From NCBI GenBank assembly GCA_029263195.1, contig JAJCXX010000061.1:18742-82741 (forward strand): 64,000 nucleotides of DNA. Reading direction: 5' to 3'. Source of the stretch: Acidimicrobiales bacterium (GTDB lineage Bacteria > Actinomycetota > Acidimicrobiia > Acidimicrobiales > Aldehydirespiratoraceae). The translations under genes and the position numbers were made by a program. Below are positions 26,238 to 35,474 of the stretch, one piece after another (the first letter of the stretch is position 1; each line of letters begins with the position of its first letter). The notes below the pieces were generated by a model. It saw only the letters and a list, made by a program, of their open reading frames with translations. It was not told where the DNA came from and ran no database searches.

Positions 26238-27047
26238 TCAGTAGGTGGCGAGGGTTCCGGTACGGCGGGCACTCCCGACCGCTTGACGGAAGATCAGCAC
26301 CGCCAACGGCAGAAGTACCGCGGTGAACACGGTGAGGATCACCAGTTCGTCGAAGCTCGAGGTGAACCCTTCGCGGGCTTGCACCAGCTCGCGCATGCCG
26401 CGGACGCCGTAGAAGGCGGGTACCAGCTTCGACATGGCCTGCAGCCACCCCGGAAGAACTTCGATCGGGTAGAGGGCGCCCGATAGGAGCATCGTGATCT
26501 GCCGAATCGGTCCGCCGAACGGATCGCCTCTCTTGACCAAGATGATCACTGCGGCCGAAATGATTCCGATGGCGGCGAAAGAGGCGGTTGTCAGAACCAG
26601 CAGGGGAAGCGCAAGAAGGAGGGGAGCGATCGGGACGCCGTCGCCGAACACACCGAGTCCGACCCCTAGCAGGACTATGGATTCCGACGCGGCGAAGAGT
26701 GCGGGTACGAGGAATCCTCCGCCGAGCACCACCCACATCGGCGTTGGCGTGGTGAGGACCGCCTCGAGCGTGCCGTCGGATTGCTCGTCCCTGATGTTCA
26801 TCGAGAACGCTGAGACCCCGAGGGTGGCGAAGGTCGTGACGATCGCTCCTATCAACACGAACTCGAAATAGCCGCCGTGGAGATCCGCTATGGAATCGGG
26901 CTTCCCGACGAACTGACCCACAAAGTAGAACGAAACGGCGAAGTACCAGATGCTGAGGAACCGCAGGATCATGTTGAGGCGGTACGACGTGAAGATCACG
27001 CCGTCGCGTCTCGCTATGGCGAAAAGTCGGTGAAGGTTGGATCTCAC
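26238..27047 (-). CDS. ABC-2 type exporter permease
   Basis: 269 residues with six hydrophobic segments and the ABC-2 membrane layout (NIRDEQSDGTLEAVLTTPTP loop after helix 2; the conserved SGALYPIEVLPGWLQ before the last two segments). GTG at 27047 overlaps the ATPase stop by three to four bases. Forms the membrane part of an exporter with the next gene; the probable cargo is the modified peptide. Confidence 0.85.
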   Translation of the reverse strand: MRSNLHRLFAIARRDGVIFTSYRLNMILRFLSIWYFAVSFYFVGQFVGKPDSIADLHGGYFEFVLIGAIVTTFATLGVSAFSMNIRDEQSDGTLEAVLTTPTPMWVVLGGGFLVPALFAASESIVLLGVGLGVFGDGVPIAPLLLALPLLVLTTASFAAIGIISAAVIILVKRGDPFGGPIRQITMLLSGALYPIEVLPGWLQAMSKLVPAFYGVRGMRELVQAREGFTSSFDELVILTVFTAVLLPLAVLIFRQAVGSARRTGTLATY

Positions 27048-27829
27048 GATGAGCCTTCCCGGGAAGAGGATTCGTCGTCCACCAGGCGCCGGATCGTGGC
27101 GCCCAGTCCGGCCGGATCGCCGGCGAGTTCAGAGGCCGAGCCCTGCCATCTGATACGACCTCCGGCCAGGGCCAATACGCGGTCGCACACCGATACGACC
27201 TCGTCGAGACGGTGGCTGGCCATCAGGATTGCCCGGCCCTCGCCTGCCATGCGGCGAAGATCGTCGCAGACATCGGCGCCGGCTACAGGATCGAGGCTTC
27301 GGGTGGGCTCGTCGAGAACCACCAGATCAGGCTCGTGCAGGGTGGCCCGGGCAATGGCCAGTTGAGCTCTCATGCCTGACGAGTAGCCGAATACGGCCTT
27401 GTCGCGATGGGCCAGGCCACGCTGTTCGAGGATCTCGTCGATCTTCGACTCGGCAGCCTCCGCATCGAGGCCGGCAAGCGCTGCGAAGAAGCGAAGATTC
27501 TGCCGGCCGCTCAACCGCCAGTAGAAGGAACGTTCTTCGGGGAGAACCAAACCGAAGCGGCGGCGCATGTCGGGATCGTCGGCGTCGAGAGGATCGTCGT
27601 CCATCGTGATGGTGCCGGCGGTCGGAACGAGCAGAGTCGTGATGGCCTTGATCAAGGTCGTCTTGCCGGCTCCGTTGGGTCCGACCAGCCCGACCACCTC
27701 GCCGCGTTCGACATTGAGGCTCACGCAGTCGAGGGCCTTCACGGGCTCGGACGCGGCGGATCTCGAAACCAACTTCATGAACCCTCTCGGAGGTTCATAG
27801 GTCATGGAGACATCCGACACGCGCAGCAT
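27044..27829 (-). CDS. ABC exporter ATPase
   Basis: 261 residues. Walker A GPNGAGKTTL, signature YSSGMRAQLAIARA, Walker B LVVLDEPTRSLDP and switch His in MASHRLDE. The signature form is that of ABC-2 exporters (drug/polysaccharide/peptide). It begins three bases after the PqqD-type gene, so recognition protein, ATPase and permease form one operon. Confidence 0.9.
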   Translation of the reverse strand: MLRVSDVSMTYEPPRGFMKLVSRSAASEPVKALDCVSLNVERGEVVGLVGPNGAGKTTLIKAITTLLVPTAGTITMDDDPLDADDPDMRRRFGLVLPEERSFYWRLSGRQNLRFFAALAGLDAEAAESKIDEILEQRGLAHRDKAVFGYSSGMRAQLAIARATLHEPDLVVLDEPTRSLDPVAGADVCDDLRRMAGEGRAILMASHRLDEVVSVCDRVLALAGGRIRWQGSASELAGDPAGLGATIRRLVDDESSSREGSS

Positions 27830-27832
27830 GGT

Positions 27833-28138
27833 TCAGTCGGAGCCTTCCAGCAGATCGGATTCGCGGAGAGTCTCGACGAACTTGATGATGTCGGTCAGAA
27901 GAGTGTCGGCGTCGATTCCGACGAAGTCGGGAGCGAGGTCGGCCGCAATAGTTGGCAGGTCACGGACACCGTCGAGGGCACCCCAGATCTTGGCGCCGAC
28001 CGGATTGAGGGTGGTCATCACGGTCCCTTTCACATCCAGGATCACCACGCGATCGCCACTTGGCTCGTGGGACACCCCGGTTCGTCTGCTGATTGGCACT
28101 GTCCCAGCCTTCCATGATCGGTCTACCTCGCTGTCCAT
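27833..28138 (-). CDS. PqqD-type peptide recognition protein (RRE)
   Basis: About 101 residues from ATG 28138; an alternative GTG at 28099, with GGAAGG eight bases upstream, gives 88. The PqqD pattern is clear: LDVKGTVMTTLNPVGAKIW, ALDGVRDLPTIAADLAP, then a helix ending in LRESDLLE. Such winged-helix RiPP recognition elements bind leader peptides and present them to modifying enzymes. It is operonic with the ABC exporter and is the strongest single clue that the short peptides are RiPP precursors. Confidence 0.82.
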   Translation of the reverse strand: MDSEVDRSWKAGTVPISRRTGVSHEPSGDRVVILDVKGTVMTTLNPVGAKIWGALDGVRDLPTIAADLAPDFVGIDADTLLTDIIKFVETLRESDLLEGSD

Positions 28139-28165
28139 CGGCCACTTGGGCCACAATGAGAGGAC

Positions 28166-29203
28166 GTGCCTGACCAACTTCTTGCCTACGGATACGACCC
28201 ACGGGTGTTGAACGACCCCGTTGGCGACGACGAAGAGGTCGGTCGGGTGGTGCGGGTCGACCGAGGCGAATGCGACGTGATGACACGGACGGGGCGGATT
28301 CGGGTCTTGTCGGACTCGATGCGTGCCCAGGGCGACGTTGCTCCTGTCACCGGTGATTGGGTCCGGGTCGGGGACGAGGACGGTCTCGGCGCTGTGATCA
28401 CGGCCGTTCTGCCGCGTCGAACCAGGGTGAGTCGTCGTGATCCCGCCGAACGCGATCTCGAACAGGTGCTTGCCAGCAACGTCGATGTTGTCGGGGTGGT
28501 GCATGGCCTCGACCGGTCGTTGCCTCCAGGTCGCCTGGAGCGCTTGTTGGTGTTGGCTCGCGACAGCGGCGCGGACCCATTGGTGATTCTCGCGAAGTGC
28601 GATCTTCCCCACGAGGAAAGCCTTCGTGCCGTGGTCGAGTCTGTAGCCGGAACCACCCCAGTGGTGGAGGTCAGCAACACCGAGCGAACCGGACTCGACG
28701 ACATCGTGGCCCGGATCGGTTTCGGCCGGGTGTTGGCCCTGGTGGGCGCAAGCGGTGTGGGCAAGTCTTCCATCGTCAACGCGTTGGTTGGCCACGAGCT
28801 TCTCGAGACGGGTGAAGTGCGCGGCGGCGATGCCAAAGGGCGCCACATCACCACGGCCCGGGAACTGGTGCTGCTGCCCGATGACGCTGGAATGGTTCTC
28901 GACACGCCCGGCATCCGCTCGATCGGGCTCTGGGAGGCCGAGCATGCTCTCGATGTCGTCTTCGGCGATCTGCTCGAACTGGCCGGGGCCTGTCGTTTCA
29001 ACGACTGCTCGCACGGGACCGAGCCGGGATGTGCCATCGTGGCGGCCGTCGCCGATGGTGATGCCGACGTGCTCAGGGTGGAAAGGTTCAACGCCATGGC
29101 GGCCGAGCTGACCGCTCAACGAGCGCGGGAAGAACAGAGGGCGCGGCGCAACGCCAAGGACGGCGATCGACGGCCGGGATCAGGTCGTCGGCGACGCCAC
29201 TGA
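28166..29203 (+). CDS. rsgA: Ribosome small-subunit GTPase RsgA
   Basis: 345 residues. OB-fold N-domain, then the circularly permuted GTPase order: AKCD (G4) before GASGVGKSSIVNAL (G1) and LDTPGIRS (G3). A C-terminal zinc knuckle is seen in CRFNDCSHGTEPGC. It helps mature the 30S subunit. GTG start at 28166, divergent from the PqqD-type gene by 27 bases; not part of the peptide locus. Confidence 0.93.
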   Translation: MPDQLLAYGYDPRVLNDPVGDDEEVGRVVRVDRGECDVMTRTGRIRVLSDSMRAQGDVAPVTGDWVRVGDEDGLGAVITAVLPRRTRVSRRDPAERDLEQVLASNVDVVGVVHGLDRSLPPGRLERLLVLARDSGADPLVILAKCDLPHEESLRAVVESVAGTTPVVEVSNTERTGLDDIVARIGFGRVLALVGASGVGKSSIVNALVGHELLETGEVRGGDAKGRHITTARELVLLPDDAGMVLDTPGIRSIGLWEAEHALDVVFGDLLELAGACRFNDCSHGTEPGCAIVAAVADGDADVLRVERFNAMAAELTAQRAREEQRARRNAKDGDRRPGSGRRRRH

Positions 29204-30682
29204 TCGGGCGAGGGCGCGCCGATCGACCTTCTCGGATGCATTGCGCGGAAGCTGATCGGCCACGACCAGATCCTCCGGAAGCTTGTGGTGGGCGAGGCCC
29301 TTGGCTCCGAAGGCTCGAAGTTCCTCGAGCGTTGGAGCCTGACTCCCTTCGATCGGCACCACGACGGCGACACCGATCTCGCCCATGACCTCGTCGGTTC
29401 GGGCGACCACGGCGATCTCAGCGATGTTGGGATGCTCATCGAGCACCGCCTCGACTTCCATCGGGTAGACGTTGTAGCCGCCTCGAATGAACATCTCCTT
29501 GAGGCGCCCGGCCAGCCGGAATCGACCTCGGTCGTCGGTCAGGGCGAGGTCTCCGGTTCGGAGCCAACCCTCCTTCAAGGCTCGGGCCGACTCGTCCGGG
29601 TCGTTCCAGTAGCCCGACATGACCGCCGGCGACCGGATCCACAGCTCGCCGATCTCTCCTTCCGGCAGGGGCCCGCCATCGGGTGAACGCACGCTTGCTT
29701 GCACACCGGGTCTCGGTGTCCCGATCGTGTGCAGGGTTTCATCGTCGTCGGCTTCGAGATCGGTGGCGAGACCCACTCCGCCGCTTTCGGTGGACGAATA
29801 CCTGATGGAGTAGCCCGCTCCGAACTTCTTGCGGGCTTCACGGACCAGACCCGGTGAAGATGCAGCCCCGCCGACCACGATCGCCTTCACAGCCTCGAAA
29901 TCGAGTTCCGACATCAGCGGGTGGCGGAGCATCAGGGCGATCTGCGGTGCAACTCCAGTCACGGCGGGCATGCGATGCTCGGCAATGAGCCGGAGCACCG
30001 GGCCGGCCGACCAACGATCGAGGAGGTGGGTTGTTCGTCCGCTCGCCAGTAGCCATGGCAGCTTCGTCATAAACCCCACATGGGCAAACTGTGTGGGCGA
30101 GATGGCGTGGCCGCCGCCACCCCACGCACCGCCGGTATCGAGTTCGGAGATCGCCCTCAGCTGGCGGTTGGTGAACCAGGCGCCGCGGGGCAGACCGGTG
30201 GACCCGCTGGTGAAGCAGATACACACGGGTCGGTCGTCGTCGATCGGCAGCTCCGGTGGGGATCCGGCCCCTCGGACTCGGAGCGCTCCGGCCACCTCGC
30301 GAGGTGAGTTTCCGGGTGCGAGCAGTTGTGCGGCATGCCCCTCGGGCACCGAATCGGACAGGCTGTCGCTCACCAGCGTGAGCTGGGGCGACAAGGCAGT
30401 AAGACACGCCTCGATCTCTGGTGGGGTGAGTCCGGGGTTGATGCCTGCGGTGACCGCCCCGAGTCTTGCGAGCGCCAGATAGCAGACGACGTAGTCGACG
30501 GTTGATGGCATCAGAAGCGCAACCACGCAGCCTCGGCGAACACCCCGGGCCGCGAGGCCCGCGGCGACTTCATCGGCCGCCATATCGAGTTCGGAGTGGG
30601 TGATGGACCAGCCGACTTCGGTCGCGTAGACGGCCCTGTCCTCGAATTCATGGGCAGCTCGTCTTGCGATCTCAGTGAGCAC
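29180..30682 (-). CDS. AMP-forming acyl-CoA synthetase/ligase
   Basis: 500 residues. P-loop CFTSGSTGLPRG, with Arg where most family members have Lys; core YSSTESGGVG and LRTGDLALTDDRGRF; C-terminal catalytic Lys in NASEKVDRR. It activates a carboxylic acid as acyl-AMP and transfers it to CoA; the chain type is unknown. GTG at 30682 has TACGAT six bases upstream (leaderless). The 3' end overlaps the end of rsgA by 24 bases. Confidence 0.85.
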   Translation of the reverse strand: MLTEIARRAAHEFEDRAVYATEVGWSITHSELDMAADEVAAGLAARGVRRGCVVALLMPSTVDYVVCYLALARLGAVTAGINPGLTPPEIEACLTALSPQLTLVSDSLSDSVPEGHAAQLLAPGNSPREVAGALRVRGAGSPPELPIDDDRPVCICFTSGSTGLPRGAWFTNRQLRAISELDTGGAWGGGGHAISPTQFAHVGFMTKLPWLLASGRTTHLLDRWSAGPVLRLIAEHRMPAVTGVAPQIALMLRHPLMSELDFEAVKAIVVGGAASSPGLVREARKKFGAGYSIRYSSTESGGVGLATDLEADDDETLHTIGTPRPGVQASVRSPDGGPLPEGEIGELWIRSPAVMSGYWNDPDESARALKEGWLRTGDLALTDDRGRFRLAGRLKEMFIRGGYNVYPMEVEAVLDEHPNIAEIAVVARTDEVMGEIGVAVVVPIEGSQAPTLEELRAFGAKGLAHHKLPEDLVVADQLPRNASEKVDRRALARSVASPTT

Positions 30683-30688
30683 ACTGCG

Positions 30689-30698
30689 ATCGTACGGT
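30689..30698. promoter_or_regulatory. Overlapping divergent -10 elements
   Basis: The ten bases ATCGTACGGT hold TACGAT on the minus strand (for the acyl-CoA synthetase, six bases from its GTG) and TACGGT on the plus strand (for the amidase, with AAGGAG at 30724-30729). Two RNA polymerases could not occupy both at once. Confidence 0.5.
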
Positions 30699-30734
30699 GG
30701 CGCAACCGACCGGTGCGAAACGCAAGGAGAGTGA

Positions 30735-32138
30735 GTGGACATGATCGACAAGCCCTGGCAGGGAGACATGGTGTCGTTGGTCGACGCGTTTCGGTCGGGG
30801 GAAAGGCACCCGAGCGAGGAGCTGGCCGCGACCTTGGCCGCGGTGGCCGACAGCGAGTTGAACGCTGTTTGTCACATCGATGCCGAGGCCGCCATGGCCG
30901 CGGCCGAGACGGCGGATGTATCTGCTCCGATGGGGGGCGTTCCCATTGCCGTGAAGGAGCTCTTGAAGGTGGGGGGCTGGCCCGACACGGAGGCTTCGGT
31001 GGCTCTGGCCGACCGCGTGGCCGCCGCCGACTCCACCGTGGTGTCGAGGCTTCGGATCGGAGGCGCGATCCCCGCCGTTCAGACCACTTCGAGTGAATTC
31101 GGAGGCGTCAACCAGTCGACGACCAAGTTGCACGGAGCCACACGAAACCCCTGGGGGGCCGACCGGACGCCGGGCGGTTCGTCGGGTGGATCCGCCGCCG
31201 GGGTTGCCGGCGGCTTGTTCTCGATTGCCACCGGAAGCGACGGCGGAGGCTCGATTCGCATACCGGCCGGTTTCTGCGGCTTGGTTGGCTTGAAGCCGAC
31301 CTATGGCCGGCTACCGATGGGTCCCGGTGTTTCGCTCGGCAATATCACCGCGGTCGAGGGTTGCGTGTCGCGCAGCGTGCGCGACACGGCGCGCTACCTC
31401 GACGTGACCAACGGTTCGCATTCGCGTGATCCGCTGAGTCTCCCACGAGTGGAAGGATTCGAAGCGGGGCTGGGCCGCCGGCGCCACGAGTTGAGTGCGC
31501 TCAAGGTGGCGATCGTCATTGATCACGGCACCGCTGTTGTGGCGCCCGAGACCGAGGAACTGGTTCGTGCTGCTGCCGAGGAACTGGTGGAGGCATGTGG
31601 GATGAATCGGGTGGAGCTCGACCTTCGCTTGCCGGCGATCATGGGAGCGTGGTCGCTCACGGGTTCGGTGGGGCTTCGTATGGAGCTCGGTGATCGCTGG
31701 CCGGAGTGTGCTGATCAGCTCACCGGCATGATGCGCAAGGGAGTGGAGTTGGCCGAGGAACGTCTTGGCCTCGATACCTTGGTCATGGCTGAGACTCGGC
31801 GGCGAGAGCTCAACGAGGCAATGGCCGACATGTTCGATCAGGCCGACGTGGTGATTGCTGCCACCAACCCGTCGACGGCATTCGACGCCGAGGGTCGGTT
31901 GCCGAGTGTGTTCGGCGGCCGAGAATCGACATCAGGCAACAACGGTGCCCTCACGACGCCATCGAACATCTACGGCAATCCCGCGATCTCGCTGCCGGCC
32001 GGAGTGGCCAGCGACGGCTTGCCGGTGGGGATGCAGGTGGTGGCCCGCCACCACGAGGAGTCACTACTGCTCGACATCGGGTTGGCGTGGGAGAAGACAC
32101 GCCCGTGGCCTCTCACGGCTCCTACGACTCCCTGCTGA
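30735..32138 (+). CDS. Amidase (amidase-signature family)
   Basis: 467 residues. The Ser-cisSer-Lys catalytic set is present: Lys in PIAVKELL, the GGSSGGSAAGVAGG loop, and GSDGGGSIRIPA with the nucleophile. The family hydrolyses diverse amides; this is not GatA by context, as no gatB or gatC is near. GTG at 30735 or ATG at 30741, with AAGGAG upstream. Confidence 0.85.
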   Translation: MDMIDKPWQGDMVSLVDAFRSGERHPSEELAATLAAVADSELNAVCHIDAEAAMAAAETADVSAPMGGVPIAVKELLKVGGWPDTEASVALADRVAAADSTVVSRLRIGGAIPAVQTTSSEFGGVNQSTTKLHGATRNPWGADRTPGGSSGGSAAGVAGGLFSIATGSDGGGSIRIPAGFCGLVGLKPTYGRLPMGPGVSLGNITAVEGCVSRSVRDTARYLDVTNGSHSRDPLSLPRVEGFEAGLGRRRHELSALKVAIVIDHGTAVVAPETEELVRAAAEELVEACGMNRVELDLRLPAIMGAWSLTGSVGLRMELGDRWPECADQLTGMMRKGVELAEERLGLDTLVMAETRRRELNEAMADMFDQADVVIAATNPSTAFDAEGRLPSVFGGRESTSGNNGALTTPSNIYGNPAISLPAGVASDGLPVGMQVVARHHEESLLLDIGLAWEKTRPWPLTAPTTPC

Positions 32139-32174
32139 CCAACCCAACGAAAGAAGCAGCCCGAGCGGGGCGTA

Positions 32175-33854
32175 TCAATCTTCGATGAAGGTGTTGTCGG
32201 ATTCGCCGGTCAGAACCTTCTTCATCACCTTGCCGCCGGCGTTTCTGGGAAGCGGTTCGTCGCGAATCTCCCAGTGAGCAGGAATCTTGTGCCCCGACAG
32301 GGTTTGACTCAGCCACGCCGTCAACCGTTCAGTGTCGACTTCGGCTCCGGTGACCGGCACCACCACGGCCTTCACCTCGTGGCCGAGTTCGCGGTGCTCG
32401 ACGCCGAACACAGCGGCCTCATGGACGTCAGGGTGATCGTCGAGGCGGGTTTCGATCTCCGCCGGGTAGATGTTCTCGCCGCCGCGGATGATCAGTTCGC
32501 TTCGCCGGCTGTCGAGATACAGCAACCCGTCTCGGACATGGCCGTAGTCGCCGGTGAGCAGCCACCCATCGGTACGGTGGGTCTCTTCGGTTGAGCGGGG
32601 GTCGTTCCAGTAGCCGGGGGAGACCATCGGCCCGCGCAGGTAGACGTTGCCGATCTCTCCGTCGGGTAGGGGCTGAAGATCGTCGTCGGCTATTTGCAGT
32701 TCGACCGTGGGCAGCGGAACCCCGACGGTGTCGGGGTGTCGGGCGAGTAGATCGTCGGGGGCCGCCGCGGCCAGGCCCGAGCACTCGGTCAGTCCGTATC
32801 CGACCCCAACGGCGCGCTCAGCGAGAGGCAGCGCAGCCCGGCAGGACTTCAGAAGCTCGGGGGTCCATACCGACCCGCCCCCGCCGATCGAGCTGACGGT
32901 CGATGTGTTGAACTCAGCGAACCTGGGATGCTCGATGATTCTCCAGATCTGAGTGGTGACACCACCCCATCTGGTGATGCCATACTGCTCGGTCAGGCTC
33001 AGAACCTTCCCGGGATCGAATCGGCCCGTGGTCCAGACGTGGCCGCTGCCCGACGCCACGGCGGTAATGGCGCAGGCGTGCAATCCGGAGATGTGAAACA
33101 AAGGGCTGGCCGCCAACGACAGCATCGGGGGCCGTTCGCCCTCGACGGGGAACCGGATGGCGTCGCGGGCACCGAGCATGAACGCGCAACCGATGTAGGC
33201 GATGAAGTTTCGGTGGGTACAGATCGAGCCCTTGGCCCGGCCGGTTGTGCCGGACGTGAAGAGAATCGCAGCAGGATCGTCCTCGTCGATCGGATTGTCG
33301 GGCAGGGCCGCGTCGGGGTGGAGGGCCACCATGCGTTCGAAGTCGTCCTCGATAACCACCACGGGAGTCTCGGCGCGTGATCCGAGACGCTCGAAGCGCG
33401 GCCGGTCGGTGACCAGGATCTTGGGCCGGGTGAGGTCCAGCCCGTGTCGAATCTCATCTCCGATCCACCAGCCGTTCATCGCCACGGCGATCGCGCCCAG
33501 CGACACCGTGGCCCAGAACGTCTCGATCCATTCCGGGCAGTTCGCCGCAAGGATGGCGACACGATCGCCGGGCCCGATGCCGTAGTCGTCGCGGAGGGCC
33601 GCGGCGACCGAGCTCACGCGTGTGATGTTCTCCGCGAATGTGGCCGACCGGCCGTTGTCGAAGACGTAGTAGCGAGCATTGCCGTCGGAGTGTTTGGAGG
33701 AGGCCGCGAGCAAGTCCCTGAGCGAGCGGTGACGGCCCGCCAACACCGACATCTCTCGGCCACGAACCTGTTCTCTTGCCGTCTCGAAGAATCCGCCTGG
33801 CCCGGTGAGCAAGCGGTCGACCTCGGCGATTGTCATCGTCGGTCGGCTGGTCAT
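32175..33854 (-). CDS. AMP-forming acyl-CoA synthetase (FadD-like)
   Basis: 559 residues. LFTSGTTGRAKGSICTHRN is the P-loop, VGYGLTECSG the A5 region, LLTGDYGHVRDGLLY the A7-A8 hinge and RNAGGKV the C-terminal catalytic Lys. ATG at 33854 with GAGG seven bases upstream; the longer frame upstream lacks support. It sits next to the divergent acyl-CoA dehydrogenase, suggesting a degradation pathway for an unknown acyl substrate. Confidence 0.88.
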   Translation of the reverse strand: MTSRPTMTIAEVDRLLTGPGGFFETAREQVRGREMSVLAGRHRSLRDLLAASSKHSDGNARYYVFDNGRSATFAENITRVSSVAAALRDDYGIGPGDRVAILAANCPEWIETFWATVSLGAIAVAMNGWWIGDEIRHGLDLTRPKILVTDRPRFERLGSRAETPVVVIEDDFERMVALHPDAALPDNPIDEDDPAAILFTSGTTGRAKGSICTHRNFIAYIGCAFMLGARDAIRFPVEGERPPMLSLAASPLFHISGLHACAITAVASGSGHVWTTGRFDPGKVLSLTEQYGITRWGGVTTQIWRIIEHPRFAEFNTSTVSSIGGGGSVWTPELLKSCRAALPLAERAVGVGYGLTECSGLAAAAPDDLLARHPDTVGVPLPTVELQIADDDLQPLPDGEIGNVYLRGPMVSPGYWNDPRSTEETHRTDGWLLTGDYGHVRDGLLYLDSRRSELIIRGGENIYPAEIETRLDDHPDVHEAAVFGVEHRELGHEVKAVVVPVTGAEVDTERLTAWLSQTLSGHKIPAHWEIRDEPLPRNAGGKVMKKVLTGESDNTFIED

Positions 33855-33949
33855 GGGCGTCCTCACGGCGGTTCGGGATCCGAATTGTCGCACAGCCGTT
33901 CCTGTGATCCGAATCTGACGAGGCCCCCAGCGGTGGATACTCTCCGGCC

Positions 33950-35155
33950 ATGGATGTCCGGCTCGACCCAGCGTTGCAAGGTTTCGCCGATGAAGTCCGT
34001 TCCTGGCTCGAGGAGCATCTGGTTGGTTCATTTGCGGGGCTCCGTGGCCGTGGCCTCACTGGCCAGGAGGACTTGGCGCCGGAGGTGCAGATCGAATGGG
34101 AGCGCGAGCTGGCCGAGGGCGGATGGCTGGGAATCGACTTCCCGAAGTCGATCGGCGGTCGGGAGTGCTCGCTGGCCGAGCAGGTGGTGTTCCACCAGGC
34201 CTACGTCGATGCCAGAGCGCCGGGTCGTCTGCCGAATCTCGGCGTGACTCTCCTGGGACCGACGTTGATGGCTTTCGGGTCTGCGGAGCAGCAACAGAGG
34301 TTCGTGCCGAGGATCCTCGCCGGCGATGAGCTCTGGTGTCAGGGGTATTCAGAGCCCGACGCCGGTTCGGATCTCGCCAATGTGAAGACCCGCGGCGAGC
34401 TGGTCGACGGCCAGTGGCTGGTCAGTGGTCAGAAGGTGTGGACTTCGTTGGCGCAGTTCGCTAACTGGATCTTCGTCGTCGCCAGAACCGACCCGGATTC
34501 GCAACGTCACGCCGGCTTGTCGTATCTGCTCCTGCCCATGAATCAGGTGGGCATAGACGTTCGTCCCATTGTCCAGATCACTGGCGGTGTCGAGTTCAAC
34601 GAGACCTTTCTCGATGGCGCGGCCACCGACGAGAGCATGGTGGTCGGCGGTGTCGGCAATGGTTGGAAGGTGGCCATGGGCACGCTTGCATTCGAGCGTG
34701 GCGCCTCCACGCTGGGCCAGCAGTCGAGCTTCCGTCAGGAACTCGAGTCCGTGATCGGGTTGGCGAAGCGCACCGGGCGATGGGACGACCCGGTCGTGAG
34801 GCAGGAACTCATGGCGAGCCATGTTCGGCTGGAGATCCTGCGCTTCAATCAGATGCGGATGCTCTCGGCTCTCACGAGTGGAGGAGTCCCGGGGCCCGAA
34901 ATGTCGATCGGGAAGCTCTACTGGGCTGGTTGGCATCGTCGTCTGGGCGAGTTGGCGATGATGGTCAGGGGGGCGTCGGGAATGATCGGCTCCGACGATG
35001 CCCACGACGGTCACGATGGACGGCACTACCCCCTCGACCGCGAGCAACGCACATTTCTCTACAGCCGATCGCACACCATCTACGGCGGATCCAACCAAAT
35101 TCAGCGCAACATCATCGGAGAGCGGGTGCTCGGGCTTCCGCGCGAACCTCGCTGA
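33950..35155 (+). CDS. Acyl-CoA dehydrogenase
   Basis: 401 residues, FAD-dependent. WCQGYSEPDAGSDLA and GQKVWTS are the flavin/substrate loops, and the C-terminal YGGSNQIQRNIIGERVLGLP is the family ending. It forms the alpha,beta double bond in acyl-CoA oxidation. ATG at 33950 with TACTCT (33938-33943) six bases upstream (leaderless). Confidence 0.92.
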   Translation: MDVRLDPALQGFADEVRSWLEEHLVGSFAGLRGRGLTGQEDLAPEVQIEWERELAEGGWLGIDFPKSIGGRECSLAEQVVFHQAYVDARAPGRLPNLGVTLLGPTLMAFGSAEQQQRFVPRILAGDELWCQGYSEPDAGSDLANVKTRGELVDGQWLVSGQKVWTSLAQFANWIFVVARTDPDSQRHAGLSYLLLPMNQVGIDVRPIVQITGGVEFNETFLDGAATDESMVVGGVGNGWKVAMGTLAFERGASTLGQQSSFRQELESVIGLAKRTGRWDDPVVRQELMASHVRLEILRFNQMRMLSALTSGGVPGPEMSIGKLYWAGWHRRLGELAMMVRGASGMIGSDDAHDGHDGRHYPLDREQRTFLYSRSHTIYGGSNQIQRNIIGERVLGLPREPR

Positions 35156-35186
35156 GCCGCCGAATCGTTGTTGGCGTTGTCGGGAT

Positions 35187-35369
35187 TCAGCCGAGTTCGG
35201 AAGTGATCTCCGAGAAGTGCGAGGAGGTGCCTCCACCGAGAGCGGTGACCGCACCGATGCAGACGAGAGCAATAAGCGCTATCAGCAGCGCGTACTCGAC
35301 CAGGTTGGCACCACGATCGTCGCCCATATGGGCACGAATCCAGCCTTGAGTGAACTTGATGGCGGTCAT
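35187..35369 (-). CDS. Flp/Fap-type pilin
   Basis: 60 residues. A short basic leader is followed by the type IVb pilin motif: Gly then ANLVEYALLIALIALVCIG, with the conserved Glu-Tyr pair of Flp pilins. Cleavage after the Gly before ANLVEY is expected from the family. CAGGAG precedes the ATG. No secretin, CpaF or TadV-type peptidase is adjacent; the nearest pilus-like gene is the SAF protein at 12.8 kb. Confidence 0.85.
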   Translation of the reverse strand: MTAIKFTQGWIRAHMGDDRGANLVEYALLIALIALVCIGAVTALGGGTSSHFSEITSELG

Positions 35370-35449
35370 CGATACTCCTGAGTGAATGGCCGTTGTTCTT
35401 CTATCGGCGGCGGAGTGTCGATTATTGAGGACCTTCGGCTGATTGGAGC

Positions 35450-35467
35450 GCGGCCATTTGCGGCCGC
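35450..35467 (-). terminator. Possible hairpin downstream of the enoyl-CoA hydratase gene
   Basis: GCGGCC, a 6-base loop, GGCCGC, lying just beyond the 3' end of the minus-strand operon. No T-tract, so the call is weak. Confidence 0.3.
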
Positions 35468-35474
35468 TGATAGG

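Noticed and set aside
30735..32138. GatA subunit of the Glu-tRNA amidotransferase
   Set aside because: Amidase-signature motif alone is not specific; no gatB or gatC nearby and the surroundings are acyl-CoA genes.
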